From NCBI GenBank assembly GCA_003210285.1, contig QCVS01000005.1, forward strand, positions 51,574-115,573: a stretch of DNA of 64,000 bases, in the 5' to 3' direction. This document shows, piece after piece, positions 19,216 through 35,977 of this stretch. Both the position numbers and the translations under genes were made by a program. This stretch comes from Prochlorococcus sp. AG-686-J21 (GTDB lineage: Bacteria; Cyanobacteriota; Cyanobacteriia; PCC-6307; Cyanobiaceae). Position 1 is the stretch's first letter. Every line of letters starts with the position of its first letter. The notes beneath the pieces are model-generated. The model was not told the DNA's origin and did not search any database. It saw only the letters and a program-made list of their open reading frames with translations.

Positions 19216-22200
19216 ATGAGCAGTAGCGCTTTACAGATAGCTAAAACAGCAACTTATTTACCAGATTTAGTTGAGGTACAAAGGGCAAGCTTTAAATGGT
19301 TTCTGGAAAAAGGCTTAATTGAAGAATTAAAGAGCTTTTCTCCAATTACTGATTACACAGGTAAATTAGAATTACATTTTATTGGAGAAGAATATAGGTT
19401 AAAAAGACCTAGACACAATGTTGAAGAAGCCAAAAGAAGAGATGCAACTTTTGCTTCGCAAATGTATGTCACTTGTAGATTAATAAATAAAGAAACCGGA
19501 GAAATTAAAGAACAAGAAGTTTTTATTGGTGAACTGCCGTTAATGACAGAGAGAGGAACTTTCATTATTAACGGAGCTGAAAGAGTAATAGTCAATCAAA
19601 TAGTACGAAGTCCAGGGGTTTATTTCAAAGATGAAATGGATAAGAATGGTAGAAGAACTTATAACGCTAGCGTTATACCAAATAGAGGAGCTTGGCTAAA
19701 ATTTGAGACAGATAAAAATAATCTACTTTATGTAAGAGTTGATAAAACAAGGAAAATTAATGCACATGTACTCATGAGAGCTATGGGCCTCTCAGACAAT
19801 GATGTAATTGATAAATTAAGACATCCTGAGTTTTATAAACAATCAATTGATGCGGCTAATGATGAAGGAATAAATTCAGAGGATCAAGCTTTATTAGAAC
19901 TTTATAAAAAATTACGCCCAGGTGAACCTCCCTCTGTTTCTGGTGGCCAACAACTTCTACATAGTAGATTTTTTGATCCTAAAAGATACGACTTAGGAAG
20001 AGTAGGTAGATATAAAATCAATAAAAAATTAAGATTAACTGTTCCAGACAATGTCAGAACTCTTACACATGAGGATGTTCTTTCTACGATTGATTACCTT
20101 ATTAACCTTGAACTTGATATTGGTGGGGCAAGTTTAGATGATATTGATCATTTAGGTAATAGAAGAGTTAGATCTGTTGGAGAACTTTTGCAAAACCAAG
20201 TTAGAGTTGGCCTTAATCGATTAGAGAGAATTATTAAAGAAAGGATGACTGTTGGCGAGACAGATTCTCTCACTCCTGCTCAGCTAGTGAATCCCAAGCC
20301 ATTGGTAGCGGCTATTAAAGAATTTTTTGGATCTAGTCAATTAAGCCAATTTATGGATCAAACAAATCCATTAGCTGAGTTAACGCATAAAAGAAGAATT
20401 TCAGCACTAGGACCGGGCGGACTTACTAGAGAAAGAGCAGGTTTTGCAGTTAGAGATATTCATCCTTCTCACTATGGAAGATTATGTCCTATCGAAACTC
20501 CTGAAGGGCCAAATGCTGGACTCATTAATTCTCTTGCAACACATGCAAGAGTTAATGAATATGGTTTTATTGAAACTCCTTTTTGGGAAGTAGAGAAAGG
20601 TAGGGTTAATAAAGAAGGTAATCCTGTTTATTTATCAGCTGACTTAGAGGATGAATGTAGGGTTGCGCCTGGTGACGTGGCGACTGATAAAAACGGTAAT
20701 ATTCTCGCAAGTTTAATTCCAGTCAGATATAGACAAGATTTTGAGAAGGTACCTCCTCATCAAGTTGATTATGTTCAGCTTTCTCCTGTTCAAGTTATTT
20801 CAGTCGCGACTTCTCTCATCCCCTTCTTGGAACATGATGATGCCAATAGAGCTTTAATGGGTTCGAATATGCAGCGTCAAGCAGTTCCATTATTAAGACC
20901 TGAACGACCTCTGGTCGGGACGGGATTAGAATCTCAAGTCGCCAGAGACTCTGGTATGGTGCCAATCACTAAAGTAAATGGAATCGTTTCTTATGTTGAT
21001 GCTAATGAAATAGTTGTAAAAGATGTAGATGGTAATGAGCATGTTCATTATCTTCAAAAATACCAGAGATCTAATCAAGATACTTGTTTAAATCAAAGAC
21101 CAATAGTCAAAAATGGAGATCAAGTAATATCTGGCCAAGTCCTTGCGGATGGTTCAGCCTGTGAAGGTGGTGAAATAGCTCTAGGACAGAATGTTTTAAT
21201 TGCATACATGCCATGGGAAGGCTACAACTATGAAGATGCAATATTAGTTAGTGAAAGAATGGTTACTGACGATCTTTATACTTCAGTACACATCGAGAAA
21301 TATGAAATAGAAGCTAGACAAACTAAATTAGGCCCTGAAGAAATTACCCGAGAAATTCCAAATATTTCAGAAGAAAGTTTGAATAACCTTGATGAAATGG
21401 GAATCATCAGAACAGGTGCATTTGTAGAAAGTGGAGATATTCTAGTAGGAAAAGTTACTCCCAAGGGAGAATCTGATCAACCACCTGAAGAAAAACTTTT
21501 GAGAGCTATATTTGGTGAAAAAGCACGAGATGTGAGAGATAATTCTCTTAGAGTTCCTAAAACAGAAAAAGGAAGAGTTTTAGATGTGCGTATTTATACT
21601 AGGGAGCAAGGTGATGAGCTACCTCCAGGTGCAAACATGGTTGTGAGGGTTTACGTCGCTCAAAGGAGAAAAATACAGGTAGGTGACAAGATGGCTGGGA
21701 GGCATGGTAATAAAGGCATAATAAGTAGAATTTTACCTAGAGAGGATATGCCTTATTTACCGGATGGTACTCCTGTCGATATTGTCTTAAATCCTCTTGG
21801 TGTCCCAAGTAGAATGAATGTAGGCCAAGTTTTTGAATTGTTGATGGGTTGGGCAGCATCAAACTTAAACTGCCGAGTTAAAGTTGTCCCTTTTGATGAG
21901 ATGTATGGTGCTGAAAAATCACATCAAACCGTACAAGCATTTTTAAAGGAAGCTTCAAAACAAGATGGTAAGGATTGGGTTTATAATCCCCAAGATCCTG
22001 GAAAGTTGTTACTTAAAGATGGCAGAACTGGTGAACCTTTTGATCAACCTGTTGCTGTTGGATATTCCCACTTCCTGAAGCTTGTTCACTTAGTAGATGA
22101 TAAAATCCATGCTAGATCAACAGGTCCATACTCTTTAGTTACCCAACAGCCCTTAGGTGGTAAAGCTCAACAAGGTGGACAAAGACTTGGGGAAATGGAA

Positions 22201-22509
22201 GTTTGGGCTTTAGAAGCCTATGGTGCAGCTTATACTTTGCAAGAACTGCTAACTGTTAAATCAGATGATATGCAAGGAAGAAATGAAGCATTAAATGCAA
22301 TAGTTAAAGGGAAACCTATACCTAGACCGGGAACTCCCGAATCATTTAAAGTTCTAATGAGAGAATTACAGTCCTTGGGTTTAGACATCGGCGTATACAC
22401 AGATGAAGGAAAGGAGATTGATTTAATGCAAGATGTAAATCCTAGAAGGAATACTCCTTCTAGACCTACTTATGAATCTCTAGGAACCTCTGAATATGAG
22501 GAAGATTAA
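19216..22509 (+). CDS. rpoB: RNA polymerase subunit beta
   Basis: This is the beta subunit of RNA polymerase, forming one pincer of the core enzyme and the rifampicin pocket. The 1097 residues are typical for cyanobacteria, which lack the large lineage-specific inserts of E. coli beta. Visible conserved blocks include [24 protein letters not shown] in the rifampicin region (with Gln, Asp, His and Arg at normal positions), [25 protein letters not shown], and the C-terminal [25 protein letters not shown] clamp segment. It is the first gene of rpoB-rpoC1-rpoC2; rpoC1 follows after 37 nt. Confidence 0.98.
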   Translation: MSSSALQIAKTATYLPDLVEVQRASFKWFLEKGLIEELKSFSPITDYTGKLELHFIGEEYRLKRPRHNVEEAKRRDATFASQMYVTCRLINKETGEIKEQEVFIGELPLMTERGTFIINGAERVIVNQIVRSPGVYFKDEMDKNGRRTYNASVIPNRGAWLKFETDKNNLLYVRVDKTRKINAHVLMRAMGLSDNDVIDKLRHPEFYKQSIDAANDEGINSEDQALLELYKKLRPGEPPSVSGGQQLLHSRFFDPKRYDLGRVGRYKINKKLRLTVPDNVRTLTHEDVLSTIDYLINLELDIGGASLDDIDHLGNRRVRSVGELLQNQVRVGLNRLERIIKERMTVGETDSLTPAQLVNPKPLVAAIKEFFGSSQLSQFMDQTNPLAELTHKRRISALGPGGLTRERAGFAVRDIHPSHYGRLCPIETPEGPNAGLINSLATHARVNEYGFIETPFWEVEKGRVNKEGNPVYLSADLEDECRVAPGDVATDKNGNILASLIPVRYRQDFEKVPPHQVDYVQLSPVQVISVATSLIPFLEHDDANRALMGSNMQRQAVPLLRPERPLVGTGLESQVARDSGMVPITKVNGIVSYVDANEIVVKDVDGNEHVHYLQKYQRSNQDTCLNQRPIVKNGDQVISGQVLADGSACEGGEIALGQNVLIAYMPWEGYNYEDAILVSERMVTDDLYTSVHIEKYEIEARQTKLGPEEITREIPNISEESLNNLDEMGIIRTGAFVESGDILVGKVTPKGESDQPPEEKLLRAIFGEKARDVRDNSLRVPKTEKGRVLDVRIYTREQGDELPPGANMVVRVYVAQRRKIQVGDKMAGRHGNKGIISRILPREDMPYLPDGTPVDIVLNPLGVPSRMNVGQVFELLMGWAASNLNCRVKVVPFDEMYGAEKSHQTVQAFLKEASKQDGKDWVYNPQDPGKLLLKDGRTGEPFDQPVAVGYSHFLKLVHLVDDKIHARSTGPYSLVTQQPLGGKAQQGGQRLGEMEVWALEAYGAAYTLQELLTVKSDDMQGRNEALNAIVKGKPIPRPGTPESFKVLMRELQSLGLDIGVYTDEGKEIDLMQDVNPRRNTPSRPTYESLGTSEYEED

Positions 22510-22531
22510 ATACTTTATCAAAACTTATTAA

Positions 22532-24451
<1,920 letters not shown>

Positions 24452-24470
24452 TCCTTTAAAAAAAAACTAA

Positions 24471-28589
<4,119 letters not shown>

Positions 28590-28590
28590 A

Positions 28591-28630
28591 AGCTATTCTC
28601 ATTTTCTGTTACTAGAATGCTATTTTAAAT
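28591..28630 (+). terminator. Candidate weak terminator after rpoC2
   Basis: AGC-t-ATTCT (28591-28599) pairs with AGAATGCT (28614-28621), giving eight base pairs with one bulged T and a 14-nt loop, followed by ATTTTAAATTTT. The stem is AT-rich and the T-run is broken, so termination would be partial. It lies directly between the rpoC2 stop and the hli start at 28639. Confidence 0.35.
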
Positions 28631-28635
28631 TTTAA

Positions 28636-29868
<1,233 letters not shown>

Positions 29869-29936
29869 TCATATTTAAAAACTTTTTATTAAATTCAACT
29901 CAAACACGTTATTATAAATTTAATTGTTTTTTTTAA

Positions 29937-30062
29937 TTGGGTTTCATAAGAACTAAGCTTTTACCTTTTGCAATTGTTAGCCTTTTTGCAGTAGCTTTTT
30001 TTGCTGTTAGCGCAAGGATTTGGCTACCTGGCGATATGATGTCACCTGCTCCTATTAATTAA
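29937..30062 (+). CDS. Putative 41-residue single-span membrane peptide
   Basis: A frame from TTG at 29937 to TAA at 30062 encodes 41 residues: a short basic N-terminus (FIRTKLL), a hydrophobic helix of about 20 residues rich in Phe, Val and Ala, and a polar tail with ARIWLPGDMMSPAPIN. The helix followed by a compact Pro-rich end looks like a real small thylakoid or plasma membrane subunit rather than random AT-rich DNA. No ribosome-binding site is obvious, and the TTG start is uncertain. It could be a small photosystem or cytochrome accessory subunit, but I do not recognise the family. Confidence 0.5.
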   Translation: MGFIRTKLLPFAIVSLFAVAFFAVSARIWLPGDMMSPAPIN

Positions 30063-30080
30063 TCTTTATTTTACTTGATA

Positions 30081-30851
30081 ATGACTAAAAGAAAGGATAT
30101 TCAAAATGAAAGTTTGGTAGAAATAGCAATAGATCCTGATGTTTTAGCTAAAGAATTATCTGTAGACTTTGAGATTGATCCTTTAGAACAGATTGATAAA
30201 GATGGTTTCTCAAGAGGAACTTTAAACAAAAATTTAGAATGCGATGAAGCCTTAAAATTGCTTAAGGGCGATAGAGAGCAAAGAATACAAGGCTTAAGAA
30301 TATTTTGTGAATATAGAGATAAAAGATCTTTCCCTCTTTTACTACCTTTACTTGATCAACCTTGTCCAGTAGAAAGAATGAGTGCTGTATATGCATTAGG
30401 GAGAAATCCATTTCCTAGAGCAGTTGAAAAATTAGTTAGTCTATTAGAAACAGACGACAATGCATATGTTAGAAGAGCTACTGCTTGGAGTTTAGCTAAT
30501 TATGATAATCAAATTGTTTTGAAGCCATTAATAGATTCATTAAAAAATGATGTTGCCTCAGTAAGGCTATGGTCATCTAGTTCTCTAGCTGAAATTGGAA
30601 GTATCTCGTCCTCTAATGCTCAATTGGCGGCTGAACAACTTTTAATTAGCTTGAAAATTGATAATGAGCCCGTGGTAAGGAGCAACTGTATATGGTCTTT
30701 ATGTAGATTGTTTGAAAAATTAAATGAAATCTCGCAAGAGAGTTTTGTTGATGAATGTACAAAAATTGCTCTTTTTGACAAAGAGCCTTCAGTGATGGAA
30801 GAAGCTAAAACTGCTTTAGATTCAATGGGGATGAAAGGGTTTTATAAATAG
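30081..30851 (+). CDS. HEAT-repeat protein (PBS lyase-like)
   Basis: From the ATG at 30081 (an upstream in-frame TTG at 30075 is less likely) the gene encodes 256 residues. From about residue 70 it consists of helical HEAT-like repeats, for example CPVERMSAVYALGRNPFP, DNAYVRRATAWSLANYD, DVASVRLWSSSSLAEIG and EPVVRSNCIWSLCRLFE, each ending in the A-x-x-L-x-x pattern of phycobilisome lyase-like HEAT domains. Such proteins serve as binding scaffolds. Marine Prochlorococcus lacks phycobilisomes, so a bilin lyase role is unlikely; the partner is unknown. It stands just before the DUF2997-Ycf35 cluster. Confidence 0.8.
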   Translation: MTKRKDIQNESLVEIAIDPDVLAKELSVDFEIDPLEQIDKDGFSRGTLNKNLECDEALKLLKGDREQRIQGLRIFCEYRDKRSFPLLLPLLDQPCPVERMSAVYALGRNPFPRAVEKLVSLLETDDNAYVRRATAWSLANYDNQIVLKPLIDSLKNDVASVRLWSSSSLAEIGSISSSNAQLAAEQLLISLKIDNEPVVRSNCIWSLCRLFEKLNEISQESFVDECTKIALFDKEPSVMEEAKTALDSMGMKGFYK

Positions 30852-30967
30852 ATTTTTATATTTATCAAGTAATCAATAAAAAAGTATATATTTTTTAACT
30901 TGTGCCAACTGAAACAAATATTTTTCGTTATTGTATATAAAGTATTAGTACTTAGTACTTGATTTTA

Positions 30968-31183
30968 ATGCCACAAAGAACATTAAGATTCAAAATTCAT
31001 CAAGATGGAAGAGTTGAAGAAACCGTTGAGGGATTCAATGGCGATTCATGTAATAGTGCAACAAAAAGCGTTGAAGATGCTCTTGGTGAAGTAAAACTCA
31101 AGAATAGAACTTCAGAGTCATTTATCTCTAACCAAAGCAAAAAATCGAATCAAATTAACAACGAATCTAATGTCACATTTTAG
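30968..31183 (+). CDS. DUF2997 family protein
   Basis: The ATG at 30968 gives 71 residues; an in-frame TTG nine bases earlier is less likely. The N-terminal half has the pattern QRTLRFKIHQDGRVEETVEGFNGDSC...A.KSVEDALGEV seen in DUF2997, a small family of cyanobacteria and plastid-bearing lineages. The C-terminal 25 residues are Ser/Asn-rich and variable. The gene overlaps the start of the Ycf35 gene by 14 nt, pointing to tight cotranslation. Function is unknown; partner genes suggest a link to redox or photosynthesis. Confidence 0.75.
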   Translation: MPQRTLRFKIHQDGRVEETVEGFNGDSCNSATKSVEDALGEVKLKNRTSESFISNQSKKSNQINNESNVTF

Positions 31184-31562
31184 TACTATCAAGACTCAAC
31201 TTAGGGAAGTAAAACCTTTGATTAAAGCTTTAGATCAACTTGGTTATGTAATAAATCAGGAAACAAAGTTCGTCAAAGGGTACAGAGGACAATTTACAGC
31301 GGTTGATATAAGCATGGATTTACCAGGTGAAACGAAAGTTGGATTCAAATGGGATAATAACTCTAACTCATATGAATTAGTTACTGATCTAGACCTTTGG
31401 AAATTTGATTTGCCTGTTGAAAGGTTTATTTCAAAAGTTACTCAGATGTATGCTTACCATACAATTATTTCTAAAACTGAAGAGGACGGATACCAAATAG
31501 TTGAACAAAAAAATAAAAATGATGGATCTATTGAGTTGGTCCTTACTAAGTGGGAAAGTTAG
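31170..31562 (+). CDS. ycf35: Ycf35 / DUF1257 protein
   Basis: This 130-residue soluble protein begins MSHFSTIKTQLRE and has the family features KALDQLGY, VKGYRGQ..AVDI, VGFKW and a C-terminal ELVLTKWE. Ycf35 is encoded in red-lineage plastids and all cyanobacteria but has no established function. It overlaps DUF2997 by 14 nt and is followed after 3 nt by a ferredoxin. The set of three is a recurrent cyanobacterial neighbourhood to my knowledge, suggesting that the proteins act together, possibly on an iron-sulfur or electron-transfer task. Confidence 0.85.
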   Translation: MSHFSTIKTQLREVKPLIKALDQLGYVINQETKFVKGYRGQFTAVDISMDLPGETKVGFKWDNNSNSYELVTDLDLWKFDLPVERFISKVTQMYAYHTIISKTEEDGYQIVEQKNKNDGSIELVLTKWES

Positions 31563-31565
31563 TAA

Positions 31566-31931
31566 TTGGATAGTAATTTCATAAGTGAAATTGATCATTA
31601 TATTGAAACTGAAGTACTAACTGGTTATGAACCTATCCTGGGAGGAGAATTAACTGAAAAAGCTGTTTGGGTTGATGAAAGTAGATGTATAGGCTGTAGA
31701 TATTGTGCTCATGTAGCTACAAATACTTTTATAATAGATGATGATTATGGACGAAGTAGAGCTATAAGACAAGATGGGGATAATCTTGAAACGTTGCAAG
31801 AAGCTATTGATACCTGTCCTGTGGATTGTATTCATTGGGTTGAATTTGAAAATTTAGCAGACCTAGAAAGTAGTCTTGACAGGGATATGTTTCAATCACT
31901 TGGAAAACTACCAAGGATGAACAAGCATTAA
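31566..31931 (+). CDS. 4Fe-4S ferredoxin
   Basis: The 121-residue protein has Cys41-x2-Cys44-x2-Cys47 (CIGCRYC) and a distant Cys84-Pro plus Cys88 (CPVDCIHWV). This fits a single 4Fe-4S cluster of the DnaJ-X-like/Fer4_13 type, with one spare cysteine. N- and C-terminal extensions flank the core. It starts with TTG; no in-frame ATG occurs before the cluster. It lies 3 nt after Ycf35 and 6 nt before the aldo/keto reductase, so all are probably one operon. It may feed electrons to the reductase or to a Ycf35 complex; this is inference. Confidence 0.85.
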   Translation: MDSNFISEIDHYIETEVLTGYEPILGGELTEKAVWVDESRCIGCRYCAHVATNTFIIDDDYGRSRAIRQDGDNLETLQEAIDTCPVDCIHWVEFENLADLESSLDRDMFQSLGKLPRMNKH

Positions 31932-31937
31932 TTTCTA

Positions 31938-33137
31938 ATGGAGTTGCCTTGTCGCAGATTTGGTAGAACCAATCTAAATATGCCTGTTTTATCATTAGGA
32001 GGTATGAGATTCCAAAAAAGTTGGGATGAATTAAAATTTTCAGATATTTCTCGAAAAGAACAGAATAAAGTTGAAAATATATTAAATCTTGCAAATAAAT
32101 TTGGTTTTAATCACATAGAGACAGCAAAGTACTATGGGACTTCAGAGATTCAGTTAGGTATGGGTTTTAAGAGTATGAAGATTAGACCAAAAATAATTCA
32201 AACAAAAATCCCTCCTAATCGTGATCCGAAATTATTCGAAGCAGAACTTTTGAAAAGCTTTGAAAAATTGCAATTAAAGAAAATTGATTTATTATCAATC
32301 CATGGAATTAATACACCTGAACATCTTCATCAAGCCGTAAGAGATGGAGGATGTATTGATATTTTAAAAAAATTCCAAAAAGAAAATTTAATTGGATATA
32401 TAGGATTTTCGACTCATGGAGAATCATCTCTTATAGAAAAGGCGATATCTACAAATTTCTTTGATTATATTAATTTGCACTGGTATTTCATCAATCAAAC
32501 GAATTACAAGTTAATTGAGTTGGCTCATAAATATGATCTTGGAGTTTTTATAATAAGTCCTACCGATAAAGGAGGACACCTTCACACTCCATCAACAAAA
32601 ATTTTGGAACTTTGTAGCCCTTTACACCCCATAGTATTTAACGATCTTTTTTGCTTAAGGAACAAAAATGTACATACAATTAGTGTCGGGATAGCGAAAG
32701 AGCAAGACTTTAATTTACATTTAGAAGCAGTTTCATTATTGTCAGAATCTGATCATTATATTCCTAAAATACTAAATAGATTACAAGAGGAATCAATAAA
32801 TTCATTAGGTAAAGAGTGGTATAAAAATTGGGATAAAAATTTACCAAGTTGGCAAAATACACCAGGAGGAATAAATATTCCGGTTCTTCTCTGGCTCGCG
32901 AATTTAATAGATTCCTTTGATTTAGAAGAATTTGTAAAATCTAGATACCAATTACTTGGGAATGGAAGTCATTGGTTTCCAGGCAATAATGCAAATTTGT
33001 TAGATGTTGATGTATACGAAAGTCAATTATTAAAAGTTTTAGAAAGGCATATAAAACCTAAAAAGGTTATAAAGATATTAAGAGTCCTAAAAGACAAGTT
33101 TGGTGACAAATCATTACCAAGATTATCAAAGAATTAA
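31938..33137 (+). CDS. Aldo/keto reductase family oxidoreductase
   Basis: The 399-residue protein has an AKR TIM barrel: RFGRTNLNMPVLSLGGMRF at the start, ETAKYYGTSEIQLG (catalytic Tyr near residue 58), the KIDLLSIHGINTPE strand and YIGFSTHG. A C-terminal extension of about 110 residues contains the GSHWFPGNNAN segment. In related iron-sulfur AKRs this extension carries a CxxCxxC cluster; I see no such cysteines here, so the protein seems to have lost or never had the cluster. The ferredoxin gene directly upstream might supply it in trans. Substrate is unknown. Its stop interlocks with rsmG by 4 nt. Confidence 0.85.
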   Translation: MELPCRRFGRTNLNMPVLSLGGMRFQKSWDELKFSDISRKEQNKVENILNLANKFGFNHIETAKYYGTSEIQLGMGFKSMKIRPKIIQTKIPPNRDPKLFEAELLKSFEKLQLKKIDLLSIHGINTPEHLHQAVRDGGCIDILKKFQKENLIGYIGFSTHGESSLIEKAISTNFFDYINLHWYFINQTNYKLIELAHKYDLGVFIISPTDKGGHLHTPSTKILELCSPLHPIVFNDLFCLRNKNVHTISVGIAKEQDFNLHLEAVSLLSESDHYIPKILNRLQEESINSLGKEWYKNWDKNLPSWQNTPGGINIPVLLWLANLIDSFDLEEFVKSRYQLLGNGSHWFPGNNANLLDVDVYESQLLKVLERHIKPKKVIKILRVLKDKFGDKSLPRLSKN

Positions 33138-33853
33138 CCTTTGAGTGGATATTTTTCAGCCTTGCCAATACTTCTAGGATAAATATCAGGGCAAGATGCT
33201 TTTGGCTCAATAAAAATAGCATTACGTATACCTTTTTCTCTGGGAAGAAAATTACTTTTAATTTCTAGGATTTTCCCTTCTAATACGTTTAATGTATTTT
33301 CTAAATTTTTATTATCTTCATTGGTCCACTTCCCACAATATAAAATACCTATGCCGTTAGATTTCAACATAGGTAATATATATTCAGAAACTGTTGAAGG
33401 ATTACTAACTGCTCTTGCCGTTGCAATATTAAAGCCATTTTTAAATGAAGATTGACGGCCAATGTTTTCAATACGATCATTAATTACAAATATATCGTTT
33501 TTGAAATTAATACTTTTGATAATTTCTTTAAGTGAATCTGTTTTTTTTTTAGAGGAATCCACTAGATATATTTCTGACTTAGGATGTGTTATTGCATAGG
33601 CAAATCCTGGGAAACCACATCCTGATCCAATATCAATAAATTTTTGATTATTAAAATTTTTATTTGCATTTTCTTTAAATATCCAAAGACTGTCATAGAC
33701 TTGAGATATCCAATAATCATCTCCTTCAATTAATCTAGTTAAGTTAGTTTTATAATTTAGTTCTTGGATTTTTATCTGTAATTCTCTAAACATCATTATT
33801 TCCTCTTCAGTTACTAATTTGAGAAGTTCGTTGGGGATCTTTCCTTTTGTCAT
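33134..33853 (-). CDS. rsmG: 16S rRNA (guanine-527-N7)-methyltransferase
   Basis: RsmG (GidB) methylates N7 of G527 in 16S rRNA. The 239 residues contain the SAM motif KFIDIGSGCGFPGFAYAI, the acidic strand EIYLVDSSKKKTDSL and the ATARAVSNP segment typical of the family. The length is normal. It is transcribed opposite to its neighbours: convergent with the aldo/keto reductase (4-nt overlap) and divergent from the J-domain gene 91 nt away. Confidence 0.94.
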   Translation of the reverse strand: MTKGKIPNELLKLVTEEEIMMFRELQIKIQELNYKTNLTRLIEGDDYWISQVYDSLWIFKENANKNFNNQKFIDIGSGCGFPGFAYAITHPKSEIYLVDSSKKKTDSLKEIIKSINFKNDIFVINDRIENIGRQSSFKNGFNIATARAVSNPSTVSEYILPMLKSNGIGILYCGKWTNEDNKNLENTLNVLEGKILEIKSNFLPREKGIRNAIFIEPKASCPDIYPRSIGKAEKYPLKG

Positions 33854-33944
33854 TGAGTTTTTAATAGTTTCTTATTCGCAATCATTAAGATTAATAAATT
33901 TAATCAAAATTGATTAGAATATCTTTAATGATAAATAAATTTTT

Positions 33945-34391
33945 TTGAAAGGCGAGATAACTTATTATAAGATTTTAGGCGTTAATGAAAATGCCTCAAA
34001 TCAAGAATTAAGAAAAGCTTTTTGTAAACTCTCAATTGAATTACATCCCGATACAACTTCCTTAGAATTAGAAGATGCAAAAAATAAATTTCAAAAAGTA
34101 TTAGAGGCCTATGAAAATTTAAATAATTCTAATTTGAGGAAACTTTATGATGATAAATTACAAGTAAATTCTAAAAAACCAAATAAAACAAATTTAAATG
34201 TCTTGGATCCTTTAGTAATGGATGCTAATAGTCATCAGTTAGTAGGTAATAGGAGACCATTTTCAAATGGAGAAATGTTCTCATTATTTTTGTTGATGAT
34301 TATTATTGTTTTAAGTTTGTCCTTAGCAATCGTAATCGCTTCTTTTACTGGCAAAGAATTAGGATCAATTCCAACTTGGCTTTTGAAATAA
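33945..34391 (+). CDS. J-domain protein with C-terminal membrane helix
   Basis: The gene starts with TTG and encodes 148 residues. Residues 6-70 form a J-domain (TYYKILGVNENASNQELRKA, then His34-Pro35-Asp36), which stimulates Hsp70/DnaK. A short polar linker leads to one hydrophobic helix at about 112-135 and a small tail. It lacks the Gly/Phe region, zinc fingers and C-terminal domain of DnaJ, so it is a type III membrane-tethered co-chaperone that would bring DnaK to a membrane. It is followed 14 nt later by DUF3143. Confidence 0.85.
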   Translation: MKGEITYYKILGVNENASNQELRKAFCKLSIELHPDTTSLELEDAKNKFQKVLEAYENLNNSNLRKLYDDKLQVNSKKPNKTNLNVLDPLVMDANSHQLVGNRRPFSNGEMFSLFLLMIIIVLSLSLAIVIASFTGKELGSIPTWLLK

Positions 34392-34405
34392 TTATAAAAA
34401 CTACT

Positions 34406-34663
34406 ATGATCCCGTCTGATACCCCAATAAATCAACATTCACTTCAATCCTTAGAATTATGGTTAAAAGATTTAGGTGCAACTAAAGATATTGATAATCC
34501 TTCTAAATGGTATTTGTTACTTTCTCATTGGAACGCAACTATTATTTTTGAACAAGAAGATTTAAGTGTTGTCTGGGAGAGTGGAGGTAAATTAACTAAA
34601 AGGCTATTTTCTTATTGTATTAACAGAGAAGATATAGAAAATGCTATTTTACAAGGACCCTAA
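34406..34663 (+). CDS. DUF3143 family protein
   Basis: From the ATG at 34406 the protein has 85 residues; an earlier in-frame ATG at 34376 lies inside the J-domain gene and would add an unlikely hydrophobic stretch. It has the pattern TPINQHSLQSLELWLKDLGA, SKWYLLLSHWNATIIFEQEDLSVVWE and a C-terminal SYCINREDIENAI, as in the cyanobacterial DUF3143 family, whose function is unknown. It is probably cotranscribed with the J-domain gene and ends 9 nt before the convergent bioA stop. Confidence 0.75.
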   Translation: MIPSDTPINQHSLQSLELWLKDLGATKDIDNPSKWYLLLSHWNATIIFEQEDLSVVWESGGKLTKRLFSYCINREDIENAILQGP

Positions 34664-34672
34664 ACTTAAGTT

Positions 34673-35974
34673 TTAAAGATCGCTTAAAAGTTCATAAATA
34701 ATTCTATAACTTTTATCTAATTGTTTATCTGTAATACAGAGAGGGGGTAAGAGATAGATGACATTACCAAGTGGTCTAATAAATAAACCTTTTTTAATAG
34801 ATGAGGCCTTTATTATATTACCAATATTGTTCAGATAACCTTCATTTTTACCACTTTCAATATCAAATGCGGCGATAGTTCCTGTGACTCTAATATTTTT
34901 TACAAATGGTAATTTTTTAATTTTCTTTAAATGGGAAAGGTGCTTTTCCTCAAAAGAAAGATATTTAATTGGATCATTTTCTAATAAGTCAAGGCTTGCA
35001 TTAGCCGCCGCACATCCTAAAGGGTTTGCAGTGAAGCTATGACCATGCCAAAAAGTTTTTTTAGGAGAATCGCTAATAAAAGCTTGGAAAATTTTCTCTT
35101 TAGCTAATGTTATTCCCATGGGTAGGAATCCTCCCGTTAAACCCTTTGAAATAGAAATTAAATCGGGAATTATATTTGCCTTTTGAAATGCGAAGAGACT
35201 ACCACATCGACCAAATCCAGTTAATACTTCATCAGCTATTAATAAAGAATTATTATTTTTTACCGCTTCTGAAACTTTTTTGATAAATTCAGGCCTAACC
35301 ATATTCATTCCGCCCGCACCCTGTACTAATGGTTCAAGGATTACAGCTACAGTTGGCTTTTTAAGAGAGTTAATTAATATTTGAATCGCTTTATTTTCTT
35401 TTATTTCAACCTCTTCATCATTTATCCAAGTTGAAGGCCATGGGACCCTTTTAACAGGGAACATTAGATTGTCAAAATTCTCATTGAAAATATTTCGTTC
35501 GCCTAAAGCCATTGCTCCAAATGTATCCCCGTGGTAAGCCCCATCAAAAGCAATTATTTGGTTTCTTGTTTCACCTTGATTTTGCCAAGATTGATAGGCA
35601 ATTTTTAAAGCTACTTCTACAGCGGTAGATCCATTATCAGAAAAAAATAGTCGTTCTAATTTTGTTAAGCCACTTAGTCTCTCTGATAATATTTGAGCCT
35701 GTGGATGTAAGAAGTCGGCGAATATAACTTGTTCTAGAGTCTTTGCTTGATGATAAATGGCATTTGCTATGTAATCGTTACTATGTCCATGCAGAGTAAC
35801 CCACCAACTACTAATTCCATCAATTAGTTCTTGTTTTGGATTTTTAGTATAAATTAAAGCATTTTTCCCATGACTCACCTCTATTTGAGGTTTGCTATTT
35901 GTAATCTGCGTAAAAGGCGGCCATATATTAGGGTGCCAATCTTGATTAGTATTATTTAAAACCGGGGATTCCAT
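34673..35974 (-). CDS. bioA: Adenosylmethionine-8-amino-7-oxononanoate aminotransferase
   Basis: BioA converts 8-amino-7-oxononanoate (KAPA) to 7,8-diaminopelargonate with SAM as amino donor in biotin synthesis. The 433-residue fold-type I PLP enzyme shows the N-terminal WPPFTQ, GISSWWVTLHGH, FFSDNGSTAVEVALKIAYQ, the AYHGDTFGAM segment, the cofactor Asp in LLIADEVLTGFGR, and the PLP lysine in ISKGLTGG. It ends the bioF-bioK-bioC-bioD-bioA operon, 3 nt after bioD. Its stop is 9 nt from DUF3143. Confidence 0.95.
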   Translation of the reverse strand: MESPVLNNTNQDWHPNIWPPFTQITNSKPQIEVSHGKNALIYTKNPKQELIDGISSWWVTLHGHSNDYIANAIYHQAKTLEQVIFADFLHPQAQILSERLSGLTKLERLFFSDNGSTAVEVALKIAYQSWQNQGETRNQIIAFDGAYHGDTFGAMALGERNIFNENFDNLMFPVKRVPWPSTWINDEEVEIKENKAIQILINSLKKPTVAVILEPLVQGAGGMNMVRPEFIKKVSEAVKNNNSLLIADEVLTGFGRCGSLFAFQKANIIPDLISISKGLTGGFLPMGITLAKEKIFQAFISDSPKKTFWHGHSFTANPLGCAAANASLDLLENDPIKYLSFEEKHLSHLKKIKKLPFVKNIRVTGTIAAFDIESGKNEGYLNNIGNIIKASSIKKGLFIRPLGNVIYLLPPLCITDKQLDKSYRIIYELLSDL

Positions 35975-35977
35975 TAA

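Noticed and set aside
34662..34673. Perfect 12-bp palindrome AAACTTAAGTTT between DUF3143 and bioA
   Set aside because: It consists of two stop codons in convergent genes plus AT-rich flanks and has no loop for a hairpin; chance in such composition is likely.
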